Source: an uncultured Kiloniellales bacterium
GTDB taxonomy: Bacteria; Pseudomonadota; Alphaproteobacteria; Kiloniellales; JAKSDN01
NCBI GenBank assembly: GCA_937974415.1
Contig: CALJXB010000346.1
Span: 1 to 20,930 of the forward strand
Direction: 5' to 3'
Length of the DNA stretch: 20,930 nt
The position numbers and the translations under genes were made by a program. A model generated the notes under the pieces. That model saw nothing but the letters and a program-made list of their open reading frames with translations, did not search any database and had not been told where the DNA came from. This document shows, piece by piece, positions 1-6,312 of the stretch (positions within the stretch are counted from its first letter, which is position 1; each line of letters starts with the position of its first letter).

Positions 1-209
1 CGAGTGAGGCCGCCTACAGCGTTGTCGATCATGCTATTTGCCGGCTCGGCCTGAAACGCGCGGTGTCTTTCGTCGAGGCGCCCAACGCGGCGTCCCACCG
101 GGTCATGCGGAAGCTGGGCTTTGCCGTGGAGCGCATCGAGCCCCTGCCCAAGGTGGAACTCCACGTTTACGCCGTGACGGCGGAGGACTGGCTGAGCCGG
201 CAGGCCTAG
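1..209 (+). CDS. GNAT-family N-acetyltransferase, C-terminal fragment
   Basis: Only the last 68 codons are present, read in the frame starting at base 3 and ending at TAG 207-209. The visible part holds the end of a GNAT fold. The run VEAPNAASHRVMRKLGF matches the family pattern N-x-x-S-x-x-x-x-x-K-L-G-F, in which the Asn and the following helix contact acetyl-CoA. It is followed by a beta-strand ending LHVYAVTAEDW. The family transfers acetyl from acetyl-CoA to an amine; the RimJ-like or small-molecule substrate cannot be told from this part. The gene converges on the SH3-domain gene, and its stop codon lies inside a GCCTAGCC octamer that recurs downstream. Confidence 0.8.
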   Translation, partial: SEAAYSVVDHAICRLGLKRAVSFVEAPNAASHRVMRKLGFAVERIEPLPKVELHVYAVTAEDWLSRQA

Positions 210-236
210 CCGCCCAGTCGCCACTGTATTGCCGGC

Positions 237-297
237 CCACCTCCCCACCCGACCACCCATGACAGTATGATCCCGGGGTGGTCGGGTGGGGAGGTGG
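237..297. terminator. 22-bp perfect inverted repeat between convergent genes
   Basis: Bases 237-258 and 276-297 are exact reverse complements (22 bp, nearly all G and C on one arm each), separated by a 17-nt loop. The element lies between a + strand and a - strand gene that converge, so a bidirectional transcription barrier is the natural reading. Neither side carries the U-run of an intrinsic terminator, so it may instead be a REP-like element or an mRNA 3'-end stabiliser. The right arm has several G-runs and might also form a G-quadruplex on the + strand. Confidence 0.55.
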
Positions 298-313
298 CCC
301 CCATCCTAGAAAT

Positions 314-353
314 GCCTAGCCGCCTAGCCGCCTAGCCGCCTAGCCGCCTAGTC
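314..353. repeat. Five tandem CTAG-containing octamers
   Basis: Four exact tandem copies of GCCTAGCC (314-345) are followed by a fifth with one change (GCCTAGTC, 346-353). A sixth, isolated copy lies at 204-211. The stop codon of the GNAT gene (207-209, +) and that of the SH3 gene (348-350, -) both fall on the CTAG core of a copy. CTAG is usually a rare tetranucleotide in bacteria, so a cluster this dense is unusual. Replication slippage of an octamer is the simplest origin. Confidence 0.8.
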
Positions 354-866
354 GTCGGCGTTGGTGCCGAAAATCTCGCTGCGGTGCAGCCAGCCGTCGA
401 AGCCCTGGGCCTCGATCCGGCACCATGCCTGGCGGCAGTCCGTGAGGTCGGCGATGACGCCGGCCTCCAGATAGGCCAGGCCCGTCGCGTCCGGCTCGGG
501 CTTGCGGCGCAGGGTGCGGGTCGCGCCCATGACCAGAACAGTACGGCGGGAGACCAGCATGAAGCGATGGACCCAGCCCACTGTGCCGTCGTGATCGCGC
601 ACCCGGCGCCAGTCCTCGAATTCGTCGATCACCTCGACCGGCAGACCGCGGCGCCGGTAGATCCAGTCGATGGGATAGCGCTTTCCCGGGCCGGTCCGCA
701 GGTTGACCTCGCCTGACTTCAGCGACACGAAGCGAGGCAGCGACAATCCGCTGGTGCCCAGCCGGTCGCCCTGGGCCGCCGCCGGTGGGGCCGCCAGGGC
801 GGCGGTCCAAAGGGCGGCGCATAAGATTAGGGCAAAACCCGGGAACACGCGTTGAATGGGGGCCAT
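348..866 (-). CDS. Secreted SH3-domain (SH3_4-like) protein
   Basis: 172 aa. Residues 1-31 form a signal peptide: a short start, a hydrophobic core around FALILCAALWTAALAA, and an AAAQG-type cleavage site. Next come two bacterial SH3-like units, one with VNLRTGPGKRYPIDWIYRRRGLPVEVIDEFEDWRRV followed by GWVHRFML, the other around residues 115-165 ending in GFDGWLHRSEI. This is the pattern of periplasmic SH3_4 proteins (COG3807 type), which are thought to bind envelope components or peptidoglycan. No catalytic domain is present. The ATG at 864-866 is the only start giving an intact signal peptide, but it has no clear Shine-Dalgarno sequence. The gene diverges from the dehydrogenase at 1093. The domain call is secure; the ligand is unknown. 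Confidence 0.85.
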   Translation of the reverse strand: MAPIQRVFPGFALILCAALWTAALAAPPAAAQGDRLGTSGLSLPRFVSLKSGEVNLRTGPGKRYPIDWIYRRRGLPVEVIDEFEDWRRVRDHDGTVGWVHRFMLVSRRTVLVMGATRTLRRKPEPDATGLAYLEAGVIADLTDCRQAWCRIEAQGFDGWLHRSEIFGTNADD

Positions 867-928
867 CGCGGAGTTGTTTGGCGGCTGCGCGGAGCGAAAT
901 GGACTCGCCGTGGTCTTGATGATGGTCC

Positions 929-957
929 CTCCTAACCGCGTCGGGCAGGCCGGTCAA
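929..957 (-). promoter_or_regulatory. Weak candidate sigma-70 promoter for the SH3 gene
   Basis: On the minus strand TTGACC (952-957) is followed after 17 bp by TAGGAG (929-934). The -35 box is good and the -10 box poor (3 of 6). It would start transcription about 55 nt before the ATG at 866. Low confidence. Confidence 0.25.
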
Positions 958-1000
958 GCCGGCGCGTGAACCTAAACCGTTGAATTCGGCCGAGCGTTGG

Positions 1001-1034
1001 CCCGACAATCGCTAGACCCCGACAATCGCTAGAC
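1001..1034. repeat. Perfect 17-bp tandem duplication
   Basis: CCCGACAATCGCTAGAC occurs twice in direct succession (1001-1017 and 1018-1034) with no mismatch. It lies 62 bp before the ATG of the dehydrogenase, in the divergent intergenic region 867-1092. It could be two binding sites for a regulator of either neighbour, or a recent slippage duplication. Each copy contains CTAG. Nothing else in this intergenic stretch looks like a gene. Confidence 0.85.
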
Positions 1035-1092
1035 AAGGGCCGGGCGCGGCTGCTAAGCCAGAGTTCAACCGGTTTTCGCCCCTCGAGACGAC

Positions 1093-2082
1093 GTGATGTC
1101 AGCAAAAAAACCTCAGGTCATTGTCACCCGTCGGCTGCCCGACGCCATAGAGACCCGCATGATGGAGTTGTTCGACGCGCGTCTTAACCTAGAGGACGCG
1201 CCGATGAGCCAGTCGGAGCTGATCGCCGCCGTGAAGGAGGCCGATGTCCTGGTGCCGACGGTGACCGACCGCATCGATGCCGGCGTGCTGTCCCACGCCG
1301 GCGAGACTCTGCGCTTGATCGCCTCGTTCGGCACCGGCGTCGACAATATCGACCTGAAAACGGCCCGCCAGCGCGGAATCACCATCACCAACACGCCGGG
1401 GGTCCTGACCGACGACACCGCCGACATGACCATGGCGCTGATCCTGGCGGTTCCGCGGCGCCTGGCGGAAGGCGAGCGCTTGGTCCGCTCGGGCGAATGG
1501 CACGGCTGGAGCCCGACGTCCATGCTGGGCCACCGCATCACCGGCAAGCGGCTCGGGATCATCGGCATGGGCCGCATCGGCCAGGCGGTGGCGCGCCGCG
1601 CCCGGGGCTTCGGGCTGTCGATCCATTACCACAATCGGCGCAAGGTCCACCCCGAGATCGAGGAGGAGCTGGAGGCGACCTATTGGGAGAGCCTCGATCA
1701 GATGCTGGCCCGGGTGGACATCATTTCGGTGAACTGCCCGCACACGCCGGCGACCTTCCATCTCTTGTCGGCGCGGCGGCTAAAGTGCCTGCAGCCCCAT
1801 GCCTTCGTGGTGAACACCAGCCGCGGCGAGGTGATCGACGAGAACGCGCTGACCCGCATGCTGGAAGCCAAGGAAATCGCCGGCGCCGGGCTCGACGTCT
1901 TCGAGCACGAGCCGGCCATCAATCCCAAGCTCTTGAAGCTGGACAACGTCGTGCTGCTGCCCCACATGAGCTCCTCCACGATCGAAGGTCGGCTCGCCAT
2001 GGGCGAGAAGGTTCTCATCAATATCAAGACCTTCGTCGACGGCCACGCGCCGCCCGACCGGGTCGTCGAATCGATGTTCTGA
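1093..2082 (+). CDS. D-2-hydroxyacid dehydrogenase, NAD(P)-dependent (glyoxylate/hydroxypyruvate reductase type)
   Basis: 329 aa from GTG 1093, or 328 aa from the adjacent ATG 1096, which I prefer. It has the D-isomer 2-hydroxyacid dehydrogenase two-domain layout: an N-terminal substrate domain with ASFGTGVDNIDL (about 77-88), a Rossmann motif GMGRIG at 158-163, and the catalytic triad Arg244 (in NTSRGEVIDE), Glu273 (in FEHEP) and His291 (in LLPHMSSS). All three catalytic positions are intact. These enzymes reduce 2-keto acids such as glyoxylate or hydroxypyruvate, or run in reverse. There is no C-terminal ACT domain, which argues against phosphoglycerate dehydrogenase. The exact substrate is not determined. 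It appears monocistronic, with a perfect 17-bp tandem repeat upstream, and converges on the MoeB-type gene with only 33 bp between stops. Confidence 0.9.
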   Translation: MMSAKKPQVIVTRRLPDAIETRMMELFDARLNLEDAPMSQSELIAAVKEADVLVPTVTDRIDAGVLSHAGETLRLIASFGTGVDNIDLKTARQRGITITNTPGVLTDDTADMTMALILAVPRRLAEGERLVRSGEWHGWSPTSMLGHRITGKRLGIIGMGRIGQAVARRARGFGLSIHYHNRRKVHPEIEEELEATYWESLDQMLARVDIISVNCPHTPATFHLLSARRLKCLQPHAFVVNTSRGEVIDENALTRMLEAKEIAGAGLDVFEHEPAINPKLLKLDNVVLLPHMSSSTIEGRLAMGEKVLINIKTFVDGHAPPDRVVESMF

Positions 2083-2115
2083 GCCGGCATACCGGCCTAA
2101 GAAAGCGCCAGTTCG

Positions 2116-2949
2116 CTAAGCCGCGCAGGTCCGCGAGTCGTCGCCGTAATCCGTGTCTTCCAGGGCGTGGAGGCTCGCCTCGGGGCCGCATAGCGGACAG
2201 GCGGGGTCGGCCTGAACCTTCACTTCGCGGAACACGCTCGCCAGGGAATCGTAGAGCAGCAGCCGGCCGGACAGGCTCTCGCCGATGCCGAGCAGCTCCT
2301 TGATCACCTCGTTGGCCTGCATGGCGCCCAGGGTGCCGGCCAACGCCCCCATGACCCCCATGTCGGCGCAGCCCTGCTTCGGGTCCTCCGGCTGGCTCGG
2401 GAAGATGCAGCGCTGGCAGGGGTGTGCGGTGGGGGCCTCTGGCCCGCGCTCATGGGCCTTGAAGGTGGTGATCTGTCCGTCAAATCTCATGATGGCGGCG
2501 GATACGAGCGGCCGCTGTGCAAAAAAGCACACATCATTGACGAGATAGCGGGTCGCGAAGTTGTCCGATCCGTCGGCCACCACATCGTAGGCCGACACCA
2601 GCTCGAGGGCCCGGTCGCGCACCAAACGCTCGCGATAGGCCACGACCTTGACGTCCGGGTTGATCTCGGCGATCCGGGCCTTCGCGCTTTCCACCTTGTC
2701 GACGCCGACCTTGGAGGTGTCGTGGACCACCTGGCGCTGCAGGTTGGAGAAGTCGACCACGTCGTCGTCGATGACCCCGAGGGTGCCCACGCCGGCAGCC
2801 GCGAGATAGAGCAGCAGGGGAGAGCCGAGGCCCCCGGCGCCGATGACCAGGACCTTGGACTCCAGCAGCTTTTCCTGGCCCTCCTCGCCGATTTCCGGCA
2901 GCACGATGTGTCGGGCGTAGCGTTCGACTTGCTGATCCGTGAGTTCCAT
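2116..2949 (-). CDS. MoeB/ThiF/HesA-family adenylyltransferase (E1-like)
   Basis: 277 aa. These enzymes use ATP to adenylate the C-terminal glycine of a ubiquitin-like sulfur carrier (MoaD, ThiS, CysO), priming it for thiocarboxylate formation. Visible are the N-terminal RYARHIVLPEIGEEGQEKL segment, the nucleotide loop GAGGLGS (37-43), the DDDVVDFSNLQRQ segment, Zn pairs C178/C181 and C251/C254, and a family-position cysteine C194 in QGCADMGVMG. There is no C-terminal rhodanese domain, unlike MoeZ/Uba4 types. Its start ATG directly follows the cysK stop (TAG at 2952-2950, ATG at 2949-2947), so translation is probably coupled. Beside cysK and an Rrf2 regulator it may serve a sulfur-carrier route. 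No carrier protein gene lies in the window, so MoeB and ThiF roles remain open. Confidence 0.88.
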   Translation of the reverse strand: MELTDQQVERYARHIVLPEIGEEGQEKLLESKVLVIGAGGLGSPLLLYLAAAGVGTLGVIDDDVVDFSNLQRQVVHDTSKVGVDKVESAKARIAEINPDVKVVAYRERLVRDRALELVSAYDVVADGSDNFATRYLVNDVCFFAQRPLVSAAIMRFDGQITTFKAHERGPEAPTAHPCQRCIFPSQPEDPKQGCADMGVMGALAGTLGAMQANEVIKELLGIGESLSGRLLLYDSLASVFREVKVQADPACPLCGPEASLHALEDTDYGDDSRTCAA

Positions 2950-3933
2950 CTACATGCCTTCGAACAGGTCGGTTGTCAGATAGCGTTCGGCGAAGGACGG
3001 CAGGATGACCACGATCATCTTGCCGGCCATGGCCGGCCGGGTGCCGACTTCCAAGGCGGCGGCAAGAGCCGCGCCCGAGGAGATGCCGACCGGCAGGCCT
3101 TCCAGGGCGGCGACCTCCCGGGCGAGGCCCATGGCCGTGTCGTTGGCGATCCGGAGCACTTCGTCGATCAGATCCGTATCCAGGATATCCGGTATGAAGC
3201 CGGCGCCGATCCCCTGGATCTTGTGGGGGCCGGGCTGTCCGCCGCTGAGCACCGGGCTGTCCTCGGGCTCTACGGCGATCATCTTGAGCTCGGGCTTCTT
3301 GGCCTTGAGGGCCTCGCCGACGCCGGTCAGGGTTCCTCCGGTGCCGACGGCGGAGACCACCACGTCGACCGCGCCGGCGCTGTCGGCCCAGATCTCTTCC
3401 GCCGTGGTCAGGCGGTGGACGGCGGGATTGGCCGGGTTGGAGAACTGCTGGGGCATGACGGCGTGGGGCAGCTCCCGCAAGAGGGCCTCGGCCTTGTCCA
3501 CGGCGCCGCGCATGCCGAGCCCGCCGTCGGTCAGCACAAGTTCGGCGCCCAAGAGGCGCAGCATCTTGCGGCGTTCCACCGACATGGTCTCCGGCATGGT
3601 GAGGATGAGGCGATAGCCCTTGGCCGCGCAGACGAAGGCCAGCGCGATGCCGGTGTTGCCGCTGGTCGGCTCGACGATCACCGTCTCGGGCGTGATCCGG
3701 CCCTGGGCCTCCAGCGCCTCGATCATGGCGAGCCCGATGCGGTCCTTGACTGAGCCCGCCGGATTGAAGAACTCGCATTTGGCGACCAGCTCGGCGCGGA
3801 CGCCGTGGCGGGCGGCGAGGCGCGAAAGGCGGACCATCGGCGTGGCGCCGATGGTCTCCAGGACATTGTCGTAGACGCGGCCGCGGAACTCGCCGTGCGC
3901 CGAGAGGCGGGCCGCCAAGGCGGCGCTGGTCAT
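2950..3933 (-). CDS. cysK: Cysteine synthase A (O-acetylserine sulfhydrylase)
   Basis: 327 aa, a PLP enzyme that makes cysteine from O-acetylserine and sulfide. The PLP lysine is K63 in NPAGSVKDR. The substrate loop is PTSGNTG (89-95), and the phosphate-binding [10 protein letters not shown] and the SSGAA motif follow in order. An N-terminal extension of about 19 residues precedes the usual YDNVLETIG start; no alternative start codon lies closer. A GGAG sequence about 9 nt upstream of the ATG supports the start. It follows the Rrf2 gene by 44 nt and abuts the MoeB-type gene. The CysK-versus-CysM choice is inferred from overall motif similarity. Confidence 0.93.
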   Translation of the reverse strand: MTSAALAARLSAHGEFRGRVYDNVLETIGATPMVRLSRLAARHGVRAELVAKCEFFNPAGSVKDRIGLAMIEALEAQGRITPETVIVEPTSGNTGIALAFVCAAKGYRLILTMPETMSVERRKMLRLLGAELVLTDGGLGMRGAVDKAEALLRELPHAVMPQQFSNPANPAVHRLTTAEEIWADSAGAVDVVVSAVGTGGTLTGVGEALKAKKPELKMIAVEPEDSPVLSGGQPGPHKIQGIGAGFIPDILDTDLIDEVLRIANDTAMGLAREVAALEGLPVGISSGAALAAALEVGTRPAMAGKMIVVILPSFAERYLTTDLFEGM

Positions 3934-3977
3934 TTAGGGGTCTCCGTCACGTCAGGGCACCATCACGCTTTGCGGCC

Positions 3978-4433
3978 TCAAATGCTGAAATCCGGGACCT
4001 TCACGGCCTCGCTGGCGATGTCCATCTTGCGGGCCCGAGTGCACAATTCCTCGATGGTCAGCTTGTCGAAGCGCTCCAGCATTTCCTGCTGGGCGCTCTG
4101 CCACAGGGGCCGCACCACCTTGAGCCCGATCTCCGAGCCGTTGGACTCCGCGACCGGATCGCCGGCCCCCTCCAGGTCGCGCACGATGCGCACGATCTCG
4201 CCCACGGTGATGCGCCGACGCTCGCGGGCGAGCCGGTAGCCGCCCTTGGGACCGCGCTGGCCGGCCAAGACGCCGTTGTGGACCAGGTGTTGCAGGACCT
4301 GTTCCAGATAACGCCGCGGGATTCCCTGGCGCCGGGAAATATCGACCGAGCGTACCGGCCCCGGCCCGGCGTGGTAGGCGATGTCGACCACCGCCTCGAT
4401 GGCGAAGAGCAGCTTTTTCGACAGTCGGAACAT
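3978..4433 (-). CDS. Rrf2-family transcriptional regulator lacking the Fe-S cysteines
   Basis: 151 aa. The N-terminal winged helix is typical of Rrf2 proteins: SKKLLFAIEAVVDIAYHAG, the recognition helix IPRRYLEQVLQHL (38-50) and the wing RGPKGGYRLAR (60-70). The IscR/NsrR/RirA three-cysteine cluster expected around residues 90-108 is absent; that segment is DLEGAGDPVAESNGSEIGLK. The only cysteine is C131 near the C terminus. It therefore resembles CymR-like Rrf2 regulators of cysteine metabolism rather than Fe-S sensors. It lies 44 nt upstream of cysK and 23 nt downstream of dut on the same strand, so it probably senses sulfur or cysteine status and controls the cysK-moeB end of the operon. 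That role is inferred. Confidence 0.88.
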   Translation of the reverse strand: MFRLSKKLLFAIEAVVDIAYHAGPGPVRSVDISRRQGIPRRYLEQVLQHLVHNGVLAGQRGPKGGYRLARERRRITVGEIVRIVRDLEGAGDPVAESNGSEIGLKVVRPLWQSAQQEMLERFDKLTIEELCTRARKMDIASEAVKVPDFSI

Positions 4434-4456
4434 GGTTCGGCTTTGGTTTCCCAGGG

Positions 4457-4963
4457 TTAGGACGACGCAACGGCGGAGCCGTCGCCGCTCTTCCGGCCGT
4501 CGCCCTCTCGTCCGTCCAGGCCGGTCGAGCCGAAGCCGCCGGCGCCGCGGGCGCTTTCGTCGAGGGCGTCGCTCGGCTGCCAGGCGACCTGTTGGCAGGG
4601 TGCCACGACCAGTTGCGCGATCCGGTCGCCGCGCCTCAGCGTCACCGGGTCCTGGCCCAGGTTGATCAGGATCACCCCCACTTCGCCGCGGTAGTCGGCA
4701 TCGATGGTGCCCGGCGCATTGAGGACGCTGATCCCGTGCTTCAGGGCGAGGCCGGAACGGGGTCGGACCTGTGCCTCGGTGCCGGCGGGCAAGGCGATCG
4801 CCAGGCCGGTCGGGATCAGCCGGCGCTCGCCGGGAGCCAGGGTGACCTGGTCGGCCACCGCAGCCAGCAGGTCCATGCCGGCGCTGTCGGCCGTCGCATA
4901 GCCCGGCAACGGCAGGTCCCGGCCGTGGGGCAGTTGCTGTACGGCTACCTTGAGTTTCGTCAT
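4457..4963 (-). CDS. dut: Deoxyuridine 5'-triphosphate nucleotidohydrolase (dUTPase)
   Basis: 168 aa, trimeric type. It hydrolyses dUTP to dUMP and pyrophosphate, which keeps uracil out of DNA and feeds dTMP synthesis. All five family motifs are present in order: [19 protein letters not shown], the [13 protein letters not shown] loop with the catalytic Asp, RGDRIAQLV and the C-terminal [10 protein letters not shown] arm. About 20 polar residues follow motif 5, a little longer than usual. Its ATG overlaps the coaBC stop in an ATGA arrangement (4960-4963), as expected for the common coaBC-dut pairing, so translation is probably coupled. Confidence 0.96.
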   Translation of the reverse strand: MTKLKVAVQQLPHGRDLPLPGYATADSAGMDLLAAVADQVTLAPGERRLIPTGLAIALPAGTEAQVRPRSGLALKHGISVLNAPGTIDADYRGEVGVILINLGQDPVTLRRGDRIAQLVVAPCQQVAWQPSDALDESARGAGGFGSTGLDGREGDGRKSGDGSAVASS

Positions 4964-6213
4964 GCTGCGGTTTTCCCCCGGCGCGCCGCCGGCCCCTTGC
5001 CAGATCCGGTGGCGAGATGATCGGCGATGCGCTCGGCCAGCTCGGCGGCGACGGCGGTTTTGGTCATGACCGGCCAGGTTTCGACGCCCGCCCCGTCGAT
5101 CATGTGGATGCGGTTCTCGGCGCCGCCGAAGGTCCCGGTTTGCGGGCTTACGTCGTTGGCCAGGATCCAGTCGCAGCCCTTCTTGGCACGCTTCGCCGTG
5201 GCGTGCTCGATCACCTTTTCCGTCTCCGCGGCAAATCCGATCACCAGGGCCGGGCGGCCCTCGCCGGCTGCCGACAGCTCGGCCAGGATGTCGGGATTCG
5301 GCGCCAGCTCCAGGCGCGGCAGATCGCCGTCCTTCTTGAGCTTCTGGGCCTTGGCGGACTTGACCTTCCAGTCGGCGACCGCGGCGGCGCAGACCGCCAC
5401 CTGGACCGGCACGGCGGACCGGCAGGCCGCCAGCATGTCCTCGGCCGATTCGACCCGCACGACCCGGACGCCCCAGGGATCGGCGAGGCCGGTCGGCCCG
5501 GAGACCAGGGTGACCTCGGCGCCCAGTCGGGCCAGGGCTTCGGCGATGGCGTGGCCCTGGCGCCCCGAGGAGCGGTTGGCGATGTAGCGCACCGGGTCGA
5601 TGGCTTCATAGGTCGGCCCGCTGGTGACCAGGACGCGCACGCCCCTCAGGCGGTCGCTGGCGCGAAAAAAATCGGCGATGGCCGCCACAATCTCCTCGGG
5701 CTCCGCCAGCCGGCCGAAGCCGTACTCGCCGCAGGCCATCTCGCCTTCTGTCGGCCCGACGCTGAAGACCCCGCGCTCGGCCAGGAGCGCCATGTTGGCC
5801 TGGGTTGCGGCGTGCTCCCACATGCGCACGTTCATGGCCGGCGCCACCAGGATGGGCGTGTCGGTGGCCAGCAGCGCCGTCGTCGCCAGATCGTTCGCCT
5901 GGCCGGTCGCCATCTTGGCCAGCAAGTCGGCGCTGGCGGGCGCCACTACCAGCAGGTCGGCGTCGCGGGACAGCTCGATATGGCCCATCTCGGCTTCGTC
6001 GGTGAGGGAGAAGAGATCGTCATAGACCTTGTCGCCGCTGAGCGCCGCCAGGCTCAGGGGCGTGACGAACTCGGCACCGGCGCGGGTCAGGATGCAGCGC
6101 ACAGCCGCGCCGCCCTCGCGCAGACGGCGGATCACTTCCAGGCTCTTGTAGGCGGCGATGCCGCCGGAGACGATCAGCAGGATGCGTTTGGCAGACAACA
6201 TGCCGGAAAACAT
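4960..6213 (-). CDS. coaBC: Bifunctional phosphopantothenoylcysteine decarboxylase / phosphopantothenate-cysteine ligase
   Basis: 417 aa, catalysing two successive steps of coenzyme A synthesis. The N-terminal flavoprotein CoaC domain shows SGGIAAYKS, the active-site His78 ([11 protein letters not shown]), PAMN (125-128) and the C161 loop [10 protein letters not shown]. The C-terminal CoaB domain has [20 protein letters not shown], the AAAVADW segment and a Lys-rich loop. The ATG at 6211-6213 is preceded by GAGAG; a second in-frame ATG lies at 6199-6201. A good promoter lies just upstream, so the gene can be expressed apart from ubiE-ubiB. It uses cysteine as a substrate, which fits its cluster with cysK. 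Confidence 0.96.
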   Translation of the reverse strand: MFSGMLSAKRILLIVSGGIAAYKSLEVIRRLREGGAAVRCILTRAGAEFVTPLSLAALSGDKVYDDLFSLTDEAEMGHIELSRDADLLVVAPASADLLAKMATGQANDLATTALLATDTPILVAPAMNVRMWEHAATQANMALLAERGVFSVGPTEGEMACGEYGFGRLAEPEEIVAAIADFFRASDRLRGVRVLVTSGPTYEAIDPVRYIANRSSGRQGHAIAEALARLGAEVTLVSGPTGLADPWGVRVVRVESAEDMLAACRSAVPVQVAVCAAAVADWKVKSAKAQKLKKDGDLPRLELAPNPDILAELSAAGEGRPALVIGFAAETEKVIEHATAKRAKKGCDWILANDVSPQTGTFGGAENRIHMIDGAGVETWPVMTKTAVAAELAERIADHLATGSGKGPAARRGKTAA

Positions 6214-6261
6214 CTCTCATTCTGCGCAATTAAAGTAATTTCACGCTGACGCGCCGTAGAT

Positions 6262-6290
6262 AATTTAAGATGTCCAGGCCGCGCTGACAA
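6262..6290 (-). promoter_or_regulatory. Candidate sigma-70 promoter for coaBC
   Basis: Minus strand TTGTCA (6285-6290), a 17-bp spacer, then TAAATT (6262-6267): 5 of 6 and 4 of 6 matches. It lies in the 95-bp ubiB-coaBC gap, the largest in this run of genes, and would start about 40 nt before the coaBC ATG. Confidence 0.5.
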
Positions 6291-6294
6291 GAAG

Positions 6295-6312
6295 CTAGAA
6301 AAATCTTTCTAG
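6295..6312 (-). other. Short inverted repeat at the ubiB stop
   Basis: CTAGAAA (6295-6301) and TTTCTAG (6306-6312) form a 7-bp inverted repeat around a 4-nt loop that includes the ubiB stop codon. It is AT-rich and weak as a terminator. It may trim read-through into coaBC. Confidence 0.3.

Noticed and set aside
2422..3753. A 443-codon frame antisense to moeB-type gene and cysK
   Set aside because: It is a shadow frame opposite two strongly supported genes.
5017..6249. A 410-codon frame antisense to coaBC
   Set aside because: It is Gly/Arg/Gln/His-rich with no domain and mirrors CoaBC codons.
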